From assembly GCA_031280435.1 (NCBI GenBank), contig JAITGS010000037.1, forward strand, positions 1-45,069: a stretch of DNA of 45,069 nucleotides. Direction: 5' to 3'. The notes under the pieces were generated by a model that had not been told where the DNA came from, searched no databases, and saw nothing but the letters and a program-made list of their open reading frames with translations. Both the position numbers and the translations under genes were made by a program. Source of the DNA: Tannerellaceae bacterium (GTDB lineage: Bacteria; Bacteroidota; Bacteroidia; Bacteroidales; Tannerellaceae). Shown here piece after piece: positions 17,801 through 26,002 of the stretch; the stretch's first letter is position 1; each line of letters opens with the position of its first letter.

Positions 17801-20800
17801 CTCCGCCGCACCGTCGCCGTCCACATCGGCCACTACCGGTACCTGCGACTGAGTAACCTGGCTAAATGCGAAAGACGGTGTGAGCTCTGCTTTGGTTATG
17901 CCATCGAAGATTCTTACGGCGCTCTGGTCGGTGAGCAGTAATTCCAGTGAGCCGTCGAGATTGAAGTCGAATGCTGAGGCCGTGTTTGAATAGGAATCCT
18001 CATCGGGCTGGAAACCCCAGGTATAGGTGAAATGCAGGGCTGACGGATCAACTTCAAAAAGCAGGAACTGATTATTATCGGTACTCCGGTATCCAGTCCC
18101 ACCGTTGCCCAGCATATAGATTCCAAAGCATTGAATCAAAACATCGAGCTTACCGTTATTGTTGAGGTCTGTAATCAAAGGAAAGCTCTTTCCGGGGTAG
18201 TCTGTAGATATCTCGACGGCCGGACCGGTCACATTGTTATACACGTCGTGTATGTACATGTAAACGTTTGCATAAAGCGCAGGACTTTTTCTTACGGAGA
18301 TGAGGATGTCGAGATGGCCGTCGTGGTTGAAGTCGGCAACTTGCGGATGGCCGTCGGCACCGGGCGAGAAATTGGGAGACATAAAGGTTCGCAGCTCGGT
18401 TGCGTAGTTTAGCGCGGCATTGCCGACGTTGTTGCGGTCTATCTCTATTCCGTATATGCGGTTGCCGAGTATCAGTTCGAGATTGGACTGTTCGTCGCCC
18501 CACACATTGGCCGCAACAGGCGAAGATAACTTACGTAGAGCGGGGTCGCTCCCCATGTGACTAATCGCCCCGTATGTGGAGCCCGTATACGTTCCGTCGC
18601 CTACTATGAGTAGCAAGGCGCCTGATTCGGCATCGTAAATCCTGTTTCGTGCATACACTTCCGGATAGCCGTCGTGGTTGAAGTCGGCAAAGCCCGGATG
18701 GAGGTTGGCGTCAAGGCGAGCAAGGCTGTTCAGGTCTGTCCTGTCCGTGTATGGCTCCGAAATCCATAGGGGAATTGCCGGGTTGATTGCGTCGGACGAT
18801 GCAAGGGTATAGGCATGCAGCCTGTAGTCGCTGCATGCAACCACTATGAGCCCTTGTCCGCTCGGGGTCCGTACAAGCCCGAAAGGATTCATCTGAAAAG
18901 CACTCATATATAATTCGTTGCCGGGGCCGGTATCGCTGGTGCCTGTACCGTTGGACAGCTTTATGGTTGCCTTGACGTTTGAAAGATCGCGGCCGTCGTA
19001 AACTAATATGGTTCTGACGCGGAGTTCGGCCAGATACCCTTGAGTACCGTCCAAGGCGGACGCACCCTCTAAGCCGAAAACCACTATTTCCGGAAAGCCG
19101 TCGCCATCGAGATCGCCCACAAGGGGAGAAATGTTGTGCGCTACGGTCTCACCCTCGGTTGTCTTGTCAACTTTGATGCTCCATGTAGTCGGCAAGGCTT
19201 CGTCGGAACAAAACGGGTAGTGAATATTATCCGTCAGAAACTCACAGATTATATACACCTTGCCGCTCTTGGTGAGGCCGCCGCAAGTGACGTCATACAC
19301 AATGGTATCGCGACCTATATATCCTGCAGTGGGCGTGTAGGTTATTTTCAGGCCATTCCTGACGGCAACGCCATGCTTGGGACTGCCGCCGGAGGCTATA
19401 TCCATGACGACGGCGCCTACGCCCACGCTTGGGCAGCTCGTGAAGTCGTTGGCCAGAACATCTATCTCGACAGAGGACTTATAATATGGAATTCCCACCC
19501 AGTCGTCATTCACAATGAAGGGAGCGTCGAGAATAATGTCGCGGTCGGGATGATTGCAGGCGTCCTGAGCATCAGAGCCGCTGCCGGCGTCGTTCAGGCG
19601 AACGGCAATGTTGGCGGAGCCCCACTGGGAGCGGTAATTAGGGATGCGCATAGTGATAGCGGCCGTGGAATCGGGCCTGATTACGGCAGCAGCATGCGTA
19701 TCCGTATACTTGATGCTGTTCCCAACCGCGTCTTTGTAAGCCGTCACACTCAGCGGAAGAGAATAAGCCTCGCCCGCGTTACTGACCCTGAAGTTTAGCG
19801 TCATCACATCGAGATAAGCATTGTATGAAAACGATGCCGAGCCCGGCACATGCCTCAAATCCGGCAAAGGCCACAAGGGCACGCCCGAAACGTTCAAGAG
19901 CGTTTGCTGCTGGAAGAAGTTATTGAAAGGCCTGAGGCTTCCCAAAGTTCCGGCCGGGCCGAACATGGTCTGCGGAATACTCAAGTCGTTATTGACGTTC
20001 ACCGAATGATACATTCCCTGATTCCATACCTTGCGGGCCGGAGCCCAGCGCCCGCTTTCCGTCGATGCGTTTAATACCGTCATCCTGCCGTCATTAATGC
20101 CTCCCGAAATAAAAACAATGTCGGCCGAGCCGTCGGCGTTGACGTCGGCAACAATGGGGAACTGCATCACGGTGTGACACGAACCGAAGCTTAAGAGGAG
20201 TTCCTTAGTCGAACCGTCGAATATCCTCAAACCGGAGAGTGTCAGGAAGAGGACTTCCATAGGGCCGCTCTGGTCGAGGTTGAAGGCCGTTGGGGCAACG
20301 GAGACTACGTCTTCGCCGGCCAAGGTGAATGTCGACATCGACTCCAAAGTGAGGTCAAGCCCACCGACTGCACATTCGTAAATACTGATCCTGTAAGCGG
20401 TTGCTCCCAGCTCCAGAACGATTTCCAGGTTGCCGTCGCCGTCTATATCGGCAATCAGCGGAATAGCCTTGCCCACAAGATTCATCGGTATGGTACGCAA
20501 AGCGCCTCTTGCGCCCGTGGAAGGCTTGTAGATATACATATATGTGTTGCCTGACGTAGTCTGATCCCTTTTGGTAACAAGGACTTCAAGCTCGCCGTCG
20601 CCGTCGAAGTCGGCCACCTGCGTGTGCCCGTCGGCCACGGCTCCTGTCGGAGGAGTAACGCTGGCGGAGCTGTTCCTGGTTATAGTGCTGGTGCCGGACG
20701 GCACAATGTTCACGTCGTACACCTGGTTGCCGAGTATCAGCTCCAGCGGGCTGCTGCTGTTGCCTACAACATTTGCCGCAATGGGCGCCGAGAGCATACT

Positions 20801-21526
20801 GCCGCTATATATATAGTTGGCGTCTGATATATAGGCATAAGACGAAGCCGTGTTTGTTCCGCCGCTTGCGGTGGCGAGCAGAGCTCCCGTGGCGGCATTG
20901 AATATCTTGTTGCGGACGTATATCTCCGGCGTGCCGTCGTGGTTGAAGTCGGCAAAGCCGATGTTGACGTCCAGGTCACGGCGCTTGTCGTGGGTGTCGC
21001 CGCTAACGTCGGAAAAGGGAGCCGTCGACGTCCATACGCAATATTGCTGCGCCGGATCGCCGTTCACAATGTCGTAGGCCCGCAGCTTGTAATCGGAGCA
21101 GGCAACCACAATCAGCCTGGCGGCGCCAACCTTCACAAGCCCGTAAGGCACGGCCCCGAAAGCCTGCACATAGATGCCGCCGGCGCTAACATCGCCCGAA
21201 AGTGGAACCGACAGTACAGGCGTGGTTACATCCCGGCCGTCGTATATAAGCATTGTGCGGACGCGAGGCGATATGGTGGAAGAGCCGCCGTCGAGGTTCT
21301 CCGCCCCTCCGTCGAGGCTCCATGCCACGATCTCGGGGACGCCGTCGCCGGTGAGGTCGCCCACAAGCGGCTGCACATGGCTGGCAACCCGGTTGCTACT
21401 CGACTGCGAAAGCGTTTGCAGGCCCCAGCTCGAGATGCCCGGAGCCGTGCCGGCACAATAAGGATCTATAACGTTATCGGGCAGGCTCTGCCCTTGCACC
21501 ATTAAAGGCAGCAGACAAATCGCCAA
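14888..21526 (-). CDS. Giant FG-GAP/VCBS-type surface protein with T9SS sorting tail
   Basis: An open frame of about 2212 residues. It contains many calcium-loop FG-GAP-like repeats (for example GDLTGDGVPEIV, ADFNHDGTPEIY, ADIDGDGNLEIV) arranged as two homologous blocks of roughly 650-700 residues (from about 25 and about 775). Cadherin-like linker segments follow each block (NDDWVGIPYYKSSVEIDVLANDF is one). The last 75 residues end DVFDASGRSVYR...GGLYILKAML...EKISVK, the pattern of a type A T9SS sorting domain, so the protein is probably secreted across the outer membrane and anchored at the surface. The only in-frame start is a TTG at 21526 giving a truncated signal peptide (AICLLPLMVQGQ). 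The natural N-terminus seems to lie upstream, beyond a G9 tract, in another frame. Confidence 0.85.
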   Translation of the reverse strand: MAICLLPLMVQGQSLPDNVIDPYCAGTAPGISSWGLQTLSQSSSNRVASHVQPLVGDLTGDGVPEIVAWSLDGGAENLDGGSSTISPRVRTMLIYDGRDVTTPVLSVPLSGDVSAGGIYVQAFGAVPYGLVKVGAARLIVVACSDYKLRAYDIVNGDPAQQYCVWTSTAPFSDVSGDTHDKRRDLDVNIGFADFNHDGTPEIYVRNKIFNAATGALLATASGGTNTASSYAYISDANYIYSGSMLSAPIAANVVGNSSSPLELILGNQVYDVNIVPSGTSTITRNSSASVTPPTGAVADGHTQVADFDGDGELEVLVTKRDQTTSGNTYMYIYKPSTGARGALRTIPMNLVGKAIPLIADIDGDGNLEIVLELGATAYRISIYECAVGGLDLTLESMSTFTLAGEDVVSVAPTAFNLDQSGPMEVLFLTLSGLRIFDGSTKELLLSFGSCHTVMQFPIVADVNADGSADIVFISGGINDGRMTVLNASTESGRWAPARKVWNQGMYHSVNVNNDLSIPQTMFGPAGTLGSLRPFNNFFQQQTLLNVSGVPLWPLPDLRHVPGSASFSYNAYLDVMTLNFRVSNAGEAYSLPLSVTAYKDAVGNSIKYTDTHAAAVIRPDSTAAITMRIPNYRSQWGSANIAVRLNDAGSGSDAQDACNHPDRDIILDAPFIVNDDWVGIPYYKSSVEIDVLANDFTSCPSVGVGAVVMDIASGGSPKHGVAVRNGLKITYTPTAGYIGRDTIVYDVTCGGLTKSGKVYIICEFLTDNIHYPFCSDEALPTTWSIKVDKTTEGETVAHNISPLVGDLDGDGFPEIVVFGLEGASALDGTQGYLAELRVRTILVYDGRDLSNVKATIKLSNGTGTSDTGPGNELYMSAFQMNPFGLVRTPSGQGLIVVACSDYRLHAYTLASSDAINPAIPLWISEPYTDRTDLNSLARLDANLHPGFADFNHDGYPEVYARNRIYDAESGALLLIVGDGTYTGSTYGAISHMGSDPALRKLSSPVAANVWGDEQSNLELILGNRIYGIEIDRNNVGNAALNYATELRTFMSPNFSPGADGHPQVADFNHDGHLDILISVRKSPALYANVYMYIHDVYNNVTGPAVEISTDYPGKSFPLITDLNNNGKLDVLIQCFGIYMLGNGGTGYRSTDNNQFLLFEVDPSALHFTYTWGFQPDEDSYSNTASAFDFNLDGSLELLLTDQSAVRIFDGITKAELTPSFAFSQVTQSQVPVVADVDGDGAAEIVACGNWKLQILKSNGTPWAPARKVWNQYMYNSVNINEDLTVPSHQLNSAYEFSGPPATQPFNNFFQQQTYLNMQGKPYWRLPNAAISGVDYEYYGLGDSIALDISIANIGETQLRSPIRVDVYTKKGGVETLKENQTITSPLEAGSSIMQHIKLTGIAALDLAATDSIIVYVNRNSSTLAWEQQECDYTTNRFGVSLRKLRDSGLDDDTQTVQKFFSTEINVLGNDLFPSGWIAGLPAFSLIDSVILQPRNGKLVGTGSGAASKIIYVNEGTDSLTVNPIDSFVYRIRMPDGRTPLPATVYIYILEDLNGATACTGQAYTAKLKALPSGTTFDWFASLPDAVLALNTVTYTTGVLLGNWSCFVQPKNVGEAALPWNAAGGFPFGSFTIHASPAGEQMRWTGHISSDWNNPANWVVVRSVGESPATFLPGLCTDVTISSSVDNFPELGTDTARCHNIRMLDRAMLKNPHVLKYTAASVELKMKPAEMNRFVMWSAPLQQMYSGDYHFRKGSTLVGDAFMNFFQINNPDPSHGTAVPNRFTATFANPNVALPLGRAFNLKVMSTSVTRDSLLRFPRSETGYTDPAGGPVLSLDRTNSGRFITDSHQTPDPYDMPVSGGIIGSTLVQVVNPYMAYLDMNAFFGNFSNTTAIQTGYYIWDGEVGNDVQVHAFATTNGGNQNNRIVANIGIPRVATPRYIAPLQSFFVAKRNVNSTLGTLKMSRAWTTTKPVDSYTLRAGVQSGGVLNVTLSGADKQASAALVYEPGTSNFERDHIDMPAVTYTIDDEKPLSLYTFSADLSPLVINASSTLDMLPVSLGIIAEEPGEYSLSFEGLHSFGHEVSLMDMALNKRVDITSASDSYTFTLIKPHGSGSIEVNDRFKLYLKYTGSGIGFGPTATEDVKSSLLKVTSGPGYINVSVSETVSSLDVFDASGRSVYRSSKLSGTVRIPVAGGLYILKAMLGSETQVEKISVK

Positions 21527-21653
21527 GCAGAGCGCGAGCGATTTGTGGAATTGGGGGGGGGAAATGTAAATAAGAGATTCGTCTTATGCTCCGCAACGAT
21601 TTACGGAGCTCAGATTTGATTGTTTGAAGAAAGCAGTAAAGCAGAATTTTCAT
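21474..21653 (-). other. Out-of-frame 5' start segment of the giant surface protein gene
   Basis: An ATG at 21653-21651 opens a frame with no stop up to the homopolymer (MKILLYCFLQTIKSELRK...). With nine Cs (minus strand) it goes on out of frame and stops after 59 codons at 21474. With eight, it would join the 2.2-kaa frame exactly (distance 21653 to 21526 is 127, one more than a multiple of three). It would then supply FHKSLALCLAICLLPLMVQGQ-type residues as a proper basic-hydrophobic signal peptide. It is probably the true 5' end in an off state or a sequencing slip. Confidence 0.6.
21553..21561. promoter_or_regulatory. G9 homopolymer: candidate phase-variation tract
   Basis: Nine consecutive Gs on the plus strand (C9 in the sense of the gene) lie within the predicted signal-peptide region of the giant T9SS protein. 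Loss of one base, or gain of two, would fuse the upstream ATG frame with the main frame. Homopolymers of this length slip readily in replication. Confidence 0.65.
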
Positions 21654-22013
21654 TTGAATTTAAACATTAATCGTGTTTTTTGTTCATTAAATTGTCGCCG
21701 CAAATATCGGCTTCCTCCAATCACATTCGCAATGGTCAAAATTTGAGACCCCGGCAATGAAAATCAAAAAATTTGGATTTTCATTGGCCGATTTCGCATT
21801 TTTAGCATGTTGTAGGCCCACAAAAAAGTATCAGTCAATTTCTAAATTGATTGGAAGTTCTCCGTTTTTGGCCCCGCATTAATACGCATTAAGTCCGAAA
21901 CAGACCCGCGAAAGCAAGTCCGCCGCCTTTTTTGGGGGCTATTCCGCTTGGGATATTTGCGATAGCGAGATGCAAAAAAGGAATTACGCCTGCCCAAATA
22001 ATGTGCCAAAAAG

Positions 22014-22040
22014 GTAGAGACGGATGCATCGCGTCTCTAC
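22014..22040. repeat. Isolated perfect hairpin
   Basis: GTAGAGACG (22014-22022) and CGTCTCTAC (22032-22040) form a 9-bp stem with a 9-nt loop. There is no T-run on either side, so it is not an obvious terminator; it may be a REP-like sequence. The stretch 21654-22013 before it is AT-rich and shows no gene. Confidence 0.5.
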
Positions 22041-22074
22041 GCACAACGTGTCAAAAGCCTTCACGCTCGAACGA

Positions 22075-22201
22075 TGGGTCATTCCCGCGAAGGCGGGAAT
22101 CTCCGATCGAAAAACGGGACGAATGTAGTTGTATCATATAAAAACACATACAATCGTCCCAGCTTTCGATCGGAGATTCCCGCCTTCGCGGGAATGACCC
22201 A
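22075..22201. mobile_element. MITE-like palindromic element, copy 2
   Basis: The arms TGGGTCATTCCCGCGAAG (and on through TCTCCGATCG) are perfect inverted repeats of about 37 bp at both ends. The centre resembles copy 1 at 409-535 (shared GGGACGA and TTGTATCAT) and is itself partly palindromic. No coding capacity. Array D starts within 35 bp of its right end. Confidence 0.75.
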
Positions 22202-22235
22202 TTTGGGCAGGCGAAGCCCTTCGCCCGAAAAAAAT

Positions 22236-22515
22236 ATCCGTCACGCAGCTTGCGGGGAGCTTCGGTTAAAAAAATTATCCGTCTCGCAGCTTGCGGGGAG
22301 CTTCGGTTAAAAAAATTATCCGTCACGCTGGCTGCGACGAGCTTCGGTTAAAAAAATTATCCGTCCCGCAAGTTGCGGGGAGCTTCGGTTAAAAAAAATA
22401 TCCGTCTCGCAGCTTGCGGGGAGCTTCGGTAACAAAAATTATCTGTCCCGCTGGCTGCGGGGAGCTTCGGTTAAAAAAATTATCCGTCCCGCTGGCTGCA
22501 CGGAGCTTCGGTTAA
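22236..22515. repeat. Palindromic tandem array D, 7 units, 41-bp step
   Basis: Units begin with ATCCGTC (one ATCTGTC) at 22236, 22277, 22318, 22359, 22400, 22441 and 22482, exactly 41 bp apart. Each runs CCGTCTCGCAGCTTGCGGGG, then AGCTTCGGTTA and an A-rich run. The inner CCGCA-GCT-TGCGG type palindrome varies (CAGCTTG, CTGGCTG, CAAGTTG) around a constant frame. Array F at 36012 is the same family, inverted. The array lies just downstream of the HhH barrel gene that ends at 22563. Confidence 0.95.
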
Positions 22516-22562
22516 ATAATTATGCTTTTGATTCAGAGCCCCCTCGAGGATATGAACCCCCC

Positions 22563-24611
22563 TCAGAACAGTTGGCGCAGCAGTAGCTTGATTTCGGTTT
22601 TGCGGCGGCCTGCTATTTCTTCAAGGTCGGAGCCTATGGTCTCGCCTTCGGCATAATGAGTGTCGCCGGCCTTGAGGTGCAGCGAGGTGCCGGGCCTTAC
22701 GTCCCAGCGTGCAACGAGGGCGAGGCGAATCCCCTTGCCGTAGAGCTGACTGAAGCCGTAGGTGTATTGCATGTTCTTCTCGTAGGTCGTAAGCCGGCTG
22801 TTGTAGTCGTCGGCATCGAACAGGGCGGCGTAGAGGCTTATGCGGAGGGGTAGGGCCTCCGGCGTCCAGTCGGTTCGGTGGGATAGCATGAGGCCTCGGC
22901 TGCGGAGGCTCTCTTCTTCGCAGAGCACCGCGCTTGCCGACGATTGGAAGCTGAGCCTGAGGCTCTGCAAAGCGTATTTGGCATATATGCGCAGGCGGTT
23001 ATGCGAGTAGCCGACCGGCTCCGGCATGCTCACCTCCGCCCTTGAGTTCTTTTCCTTTCGCCTGTACCTGTACCTGACATAAAAGGATGCGGCGGAGGGA
23101 TCAACATAGTCCGCCTGCAAGCTGTAATCCCTGCCCTCCGACGGAAAGTCTATGCCGTAGGCCGGCCACGGCAGGGCAAAAACGTCTGCCGAGGCCGACA
23201 GGCTCAGCCTGTCTATGGGCGAGAAGCAGGCCGCCATGTAGAGCCCCTGCTCGTTCTGCACGGCGGAGTTACGTCCGAAGGCGTTGCCGAGGAAGGCATG
23301 ATAGGCCTTGTCGTAGCTCCTGTGCAGAACCAGCAGGCGCATGCTGCCCGAAGGCGTATAGAGCAGGGCGTTGATGGTGGCTATGGCCTTGTTGGAGGAT
23401 GCAGCCGTCTCGCCGTAGAAGGTGAGGCGATGATGCGCCATGCGATAATCCAGGCTTATGTTCATGTTGGAATGTCCGCGGAAGTAGTGCAGGTTGTAGA
23501 GCCAGGCCTGCGGCATGAGGGGATAGTTGAGGAAGCTGTTGCTCACGAGGGTCATTCCGGCGGAGAAGCCCCGGAGGGCGTAATTCAGGTTGGCGCCTAA
23601 GCTCTGCATGTTCAGGCGGGAGGCCTTTTCGAGTTCGCGCGGAAGGCGATGCAGCCCGTCGGTCTTGACTGATGTAGCGACGCTGTCGGCTATGGTGGCG
23701 TCGAGCTTGCGGTACGAGTAAAAGGCGCTCAGGCTGAGGTTGCCCAATGCGGCCGTGAGCGCTCCTCCGCGGAAGAAGCCGTACTCGCCGGTCGAGCCGT
23801 GTCGGGTGAATCCGCTGCTGCGTCGTTCGGGATTGACGGGCGAGAGCATCTGCACCGGGAAGCTTCCGTAACCTACGGCCAGTCCTTGCCCGAAGGATGC
23901 CCTGTAATCGCCCAGCACAAGGGTTTTCAGACGGCTGATGTTTCGGAGCAGAAGATGGAAGGAATAGAAGTCGTAGCCCTTGCGGAAGGATTCGCCGGCA
24001 TCCTTCTCGGCTGCCATGCCCGCCTGTATCTTATCTCCGAAGGAAAAAGAATACTTGAGCGAATGATAGAAAGGCTCACCGAGGTAGCGCTTGTTGGGGG
24101 AGCCGGCGGCAGTGTCGGAAGGCAGAGGGCGATAGCCTGCCTTGGTTTGCAGGCAGCGGTCGTAGCGCAGTTGGAGCTCGTGCCTGCCCTGTGCGGCAAT
24201 GTTCCGGGCGGTTGGGAATGAGGGTTCACGGCTGTCGTAGTATGGCCGGGCCACGTAGACGAACGGCAGCAGCAGCTCTATGGTGGGAAAGTCCAGGCCT
24301 TTGATATCCTTCAGCTCATAGATACTCATCATAGCCCCGTAGCTGATTCGGTGGGCTATAATCAGGCGAATCTGTTCGTCGGAAAGGAAAGGGATGCGCC
24401 TGAGCTCGTCGGCCGTGGCCCTGTTGAGGTTGACGGGTTTGTCGGCCATGCGATGCAGCTCGTCGGCAAGCTCCTCGGCTCCGCTCTCATCCTCGCGCTC
24501 AAGTATAATCTCCTCCAGATACTCTTTCCATCGCTCATTATCCAAGCCATGCTGAGCAAAAAGCCGACAGCTGCAAACGAGTAGCGCAAGTATAACATAA
24601 AGCTTCTTCAT
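22563..24611 (-). CDS. Helix-hairpin-helix domain protein with C-terminal outer-membrane-type barrel
   Basis: I use the ATG at 24609-24611 (MKKLYVILALLVCSCRLFAQ, a clean signal peptide), giving 682 residues; a longer in-frame start at 24797 lies inside the upstream gene and is unlikely. Residues of about 40-120 carry ComEA-type HhH motifs (VNLNRATADELRRIPFLSDEQIRLII and IYELKDIKGLDFPTIELL). The rest is rich in alternating aromatic strands typical of an outer-membrane beta-barrel, ending in KLLLRQLF. It starts 4 bp after the stop of the PorV/PorQ-like gene, so the two are translated together. HhH motifs bind DNA non-specifically in ComEA; a role in DNA handling at the envelope is only a hypothesis. 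Confidence 0.8.
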   Translation of the reverse strand: MKKLYVILALLVCSCRLFAQHGLDNERWKEYLEEIILEREDESGAEELADELHRMADKPVNLNRATADELRRIPFLSDEQIRLIIAHRISYGAMMSIYELKDIKGLDFPTIELLLPFVYVARPYYDSREPSFPTARNIAAQGRHELQLRYDRCLQTKAGYRPLPSDTAAGSPNKRYLGEPFYHSLKYSFSFGDKIQAGMAAEKDAGESFRKGYDFYSFHLLLRNISRLKTLVLGDYRASFGQGLAVGYGSFPVQMLSPVNPERRSSGFTRHGSTGEYGFFRGGALTAALGNLSLSAFYSYRKLDATIADSVATSVKTDGLHRLPRELEKASRLNMQSLGANLNYALRGFSAGMTLVSNSFLNYPLMPQAWLYNLHYFRGHSNMNISLDYRMAHHRLTFYGETAASSNKAIATINALLYTPSGSMRLLVLHRSYDKAYHAFLGNAFGRNSAVQNEQGLYMAACFSPIDRLSLSASADVFALPWPAYGIDFPSEGRDYSLQADYVDPSAASFYVRYRYRRKEKNSRAEVSMPEPVGYSHNRLRIYAKYALQSLRLSFQSSASAVLCEEESLRSRGLMLSHRTDWTPEALPLRISLYAALFDADDYNSRLTTYEKNMQYTYGFSQLYGKGIRLALVARWDVRPGTSLHLKAGDTHYAEGETIGSDLEEIAGRRKTEIKLLLRQLF

Positions 24612-24615
24612 CTTC

Positions 24616-25425
24616 TCAGAAAATATAAGATACGCCCACTCCATAGCTGAATCCCAACATAGGGTGGTATACCGCAGCCGCATCCACCGCCAGCGGAGCC
24701 CATTCGTATCCCAGGCCGAAAGCAGGCAAAAGCGACGGCAACTCCATCCCGCCCCTGAGCTCCAAACACTCGAAAGCCCTGTAAGCCATTCCCGCATGCA
24801 GGCCGACCGTACGGAAGCGGGCGCAGTCCAGCGTTGCAGCCAGAATCAGATCGTCGCCGGCCTGCCATCGCACCCCGACCTGTATGCGGGGAGGCATAAA
24901 CTCCCTTTGCCGGCTGTCGCTGTCCGCAGAAATCACAGCCGAAGGATAATTCATCAGCAACAAACCGAGGCTCAAGCCCTCGACAGGCTCTAAGCTCAGC
25001 CCCACATCTACCGACAACTGTGCCGGCTGCTCATCGTACAGCTCCGTTTGCAAAACGGCATACTGAAGGCTGAGGCCGAGCGCCAAGCCGTCGCTCAAGC
25101 TTTTGCCCAGCGCCAGCCGAAACATGCTTTCGCGCCAGGCATCATATCCGAACGAAGCTATATGAATCCCGCCCGAAAGGGCCGGCTGCCTAAGAATAAG
25201 GAGCCCGCTTGCAAGGCCGAGCTCCTTCATCGCATAGCGGTTAAAATAGTTGAGCTGCAAACTCGGCGGCTCCCCAACCGTCAGAGCCGGATTGAACATG
25301 GGCGAAAACGTCACCTCGTTGCCTCCAAGCGCCAAGCAGCGAACGTCGGCCGAACGAAGATAATCGGTAGCGGAAATGATGTGAGGAATGAGAAGGTAAA
25401 GGAAAGCGATAAGGCCCGGTTTCAT
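24616..25425 (-). CDS. Outer-membrane beta-barrel protein, PorV/PorQ-like
   Basis: A 269-residue protein with an N-terminal signal peptide (MKPGLIAFLYLLIPHIISA) and a series of amphipathic strands. The early segment LALGGNEVTFSPMFNPAL resembles the N-P-A region of PorV/PorQ/UPF0164 barrels, in which a G-x-A-x-x-x-x-x-NPA pattern follows the signal peptide. It ends in YGVGVSYIF with a terminal aromatic, as expected for BAM substrates. It is the first gene of a two-gene unit with the HhH barrel protein. PorV-type proteins shuttle T9SS cargo, but many paralogues have other unknown roles, so the function is open. Confidence 0.6.
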   Translation of the reverse strand: MKPGLIAFLYLLIPHIISATDYLRSADVRCLALGGNEVTFSPMFNPALTVGEPPSLQLNYFNRYAMKELGLASGLLILRQPALSGGIHIASFGYDAWRESMFRLALGKSLSDGLALGLSLQYAVLQTELYDEQPAQLSVDVGLSLEPVEGLSLGLLLMNYPSAVISADSDSRQREFMPPRIQVGVRWQAGDDLILAATLDCARFRTVGLHAGMAYRAFECLELRGGMELPSLLPAFGLGYEWAPLAVDAAAVYHPMLGFSYGVGVSYIF

Positions 25426-25744
25426 ATATATAATAATGAGTGGTTAAGGGTTTGAATTAAAAGCCCGCAAAAATATAGCCTTGAGCTTATAAAACCAAAT
25501 GTATGTGGGGAAGCGGGTAGGGGGAGGCCGTGACCTGATGCCTGTTTTGGAGATTTGAAGTTCTGTATTGGAATTATGTTTGCGCAATATTCTTTTTGTG
25601 TGATTCAACCGATATAACATCCGGCATAGCATTATTCTCAGAGAATAGGAAGCTGTGATAGAAACATTCATGGAGCAAAAAGACAGCAAAGCGGGGTAAG
25701 GAATGACGTTTTATTCGCGATTCAAGAAGAAAACATCTAAAAAG

Positions 25745-25773
25745 TTGGAAACTCAAAATATTCTTTATCTTTG
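25745..25773 (+). promoter_or_regulatory. Strong Bacteroidota promoter upstream of array E and the DUF6261 gene
   Basis: TTG at 25745-25747 and TATCTTTG at 25766-25773 are 18 bp apart, close to the consensus. The nearest large plus-strand gene is DUF6261 at 26493, so the transcript would have an approximately 710-nt leader containing the whole of array E. Confidence 0.65.
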
Positions 25774-25797
25774 CCCACATTAAAATATCTAATAGAA

Positions 25798-25917
25798 TGA
25801 AGTTCCAAACAAGTACATCTTATACATATTATATAGTACATCGTTGCCGGCCATTCGGCAGTGGGACTTCGCATTTTCACCCCCCCATATTTACATTTCT
25901 CTTGGCGACTGCGTAGA
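25798..25917 (+). CDS. Possible 39-aa leader peptide
   Basis: An ATG 25 bp after the promoter opens a 39-codon frame (starting MKFQTSTSYTYYIVHRC, ending FTFLLATA). It is the first frame of the leader that carries array E. There is no homology I recognise and no clear ribosome-binding site; it may be chance. Confidence 0.2.
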
Positions 25918-26002
25918 CGATCCCTTTTTATTTTTCGGTACAATAATTCAGCCTTTACGAACAAGTTCGGATGGGCTACTTTTTTGCTTTTGCGCAGCCT
26001 GC

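Noticed and set aside
24612-24797. 62-residue N-terminal extension of the HhH barrel protein
   Set aside because: It overlaps the upstream PorV-like gene and would bury a clean signal peptide that starts at 24611.
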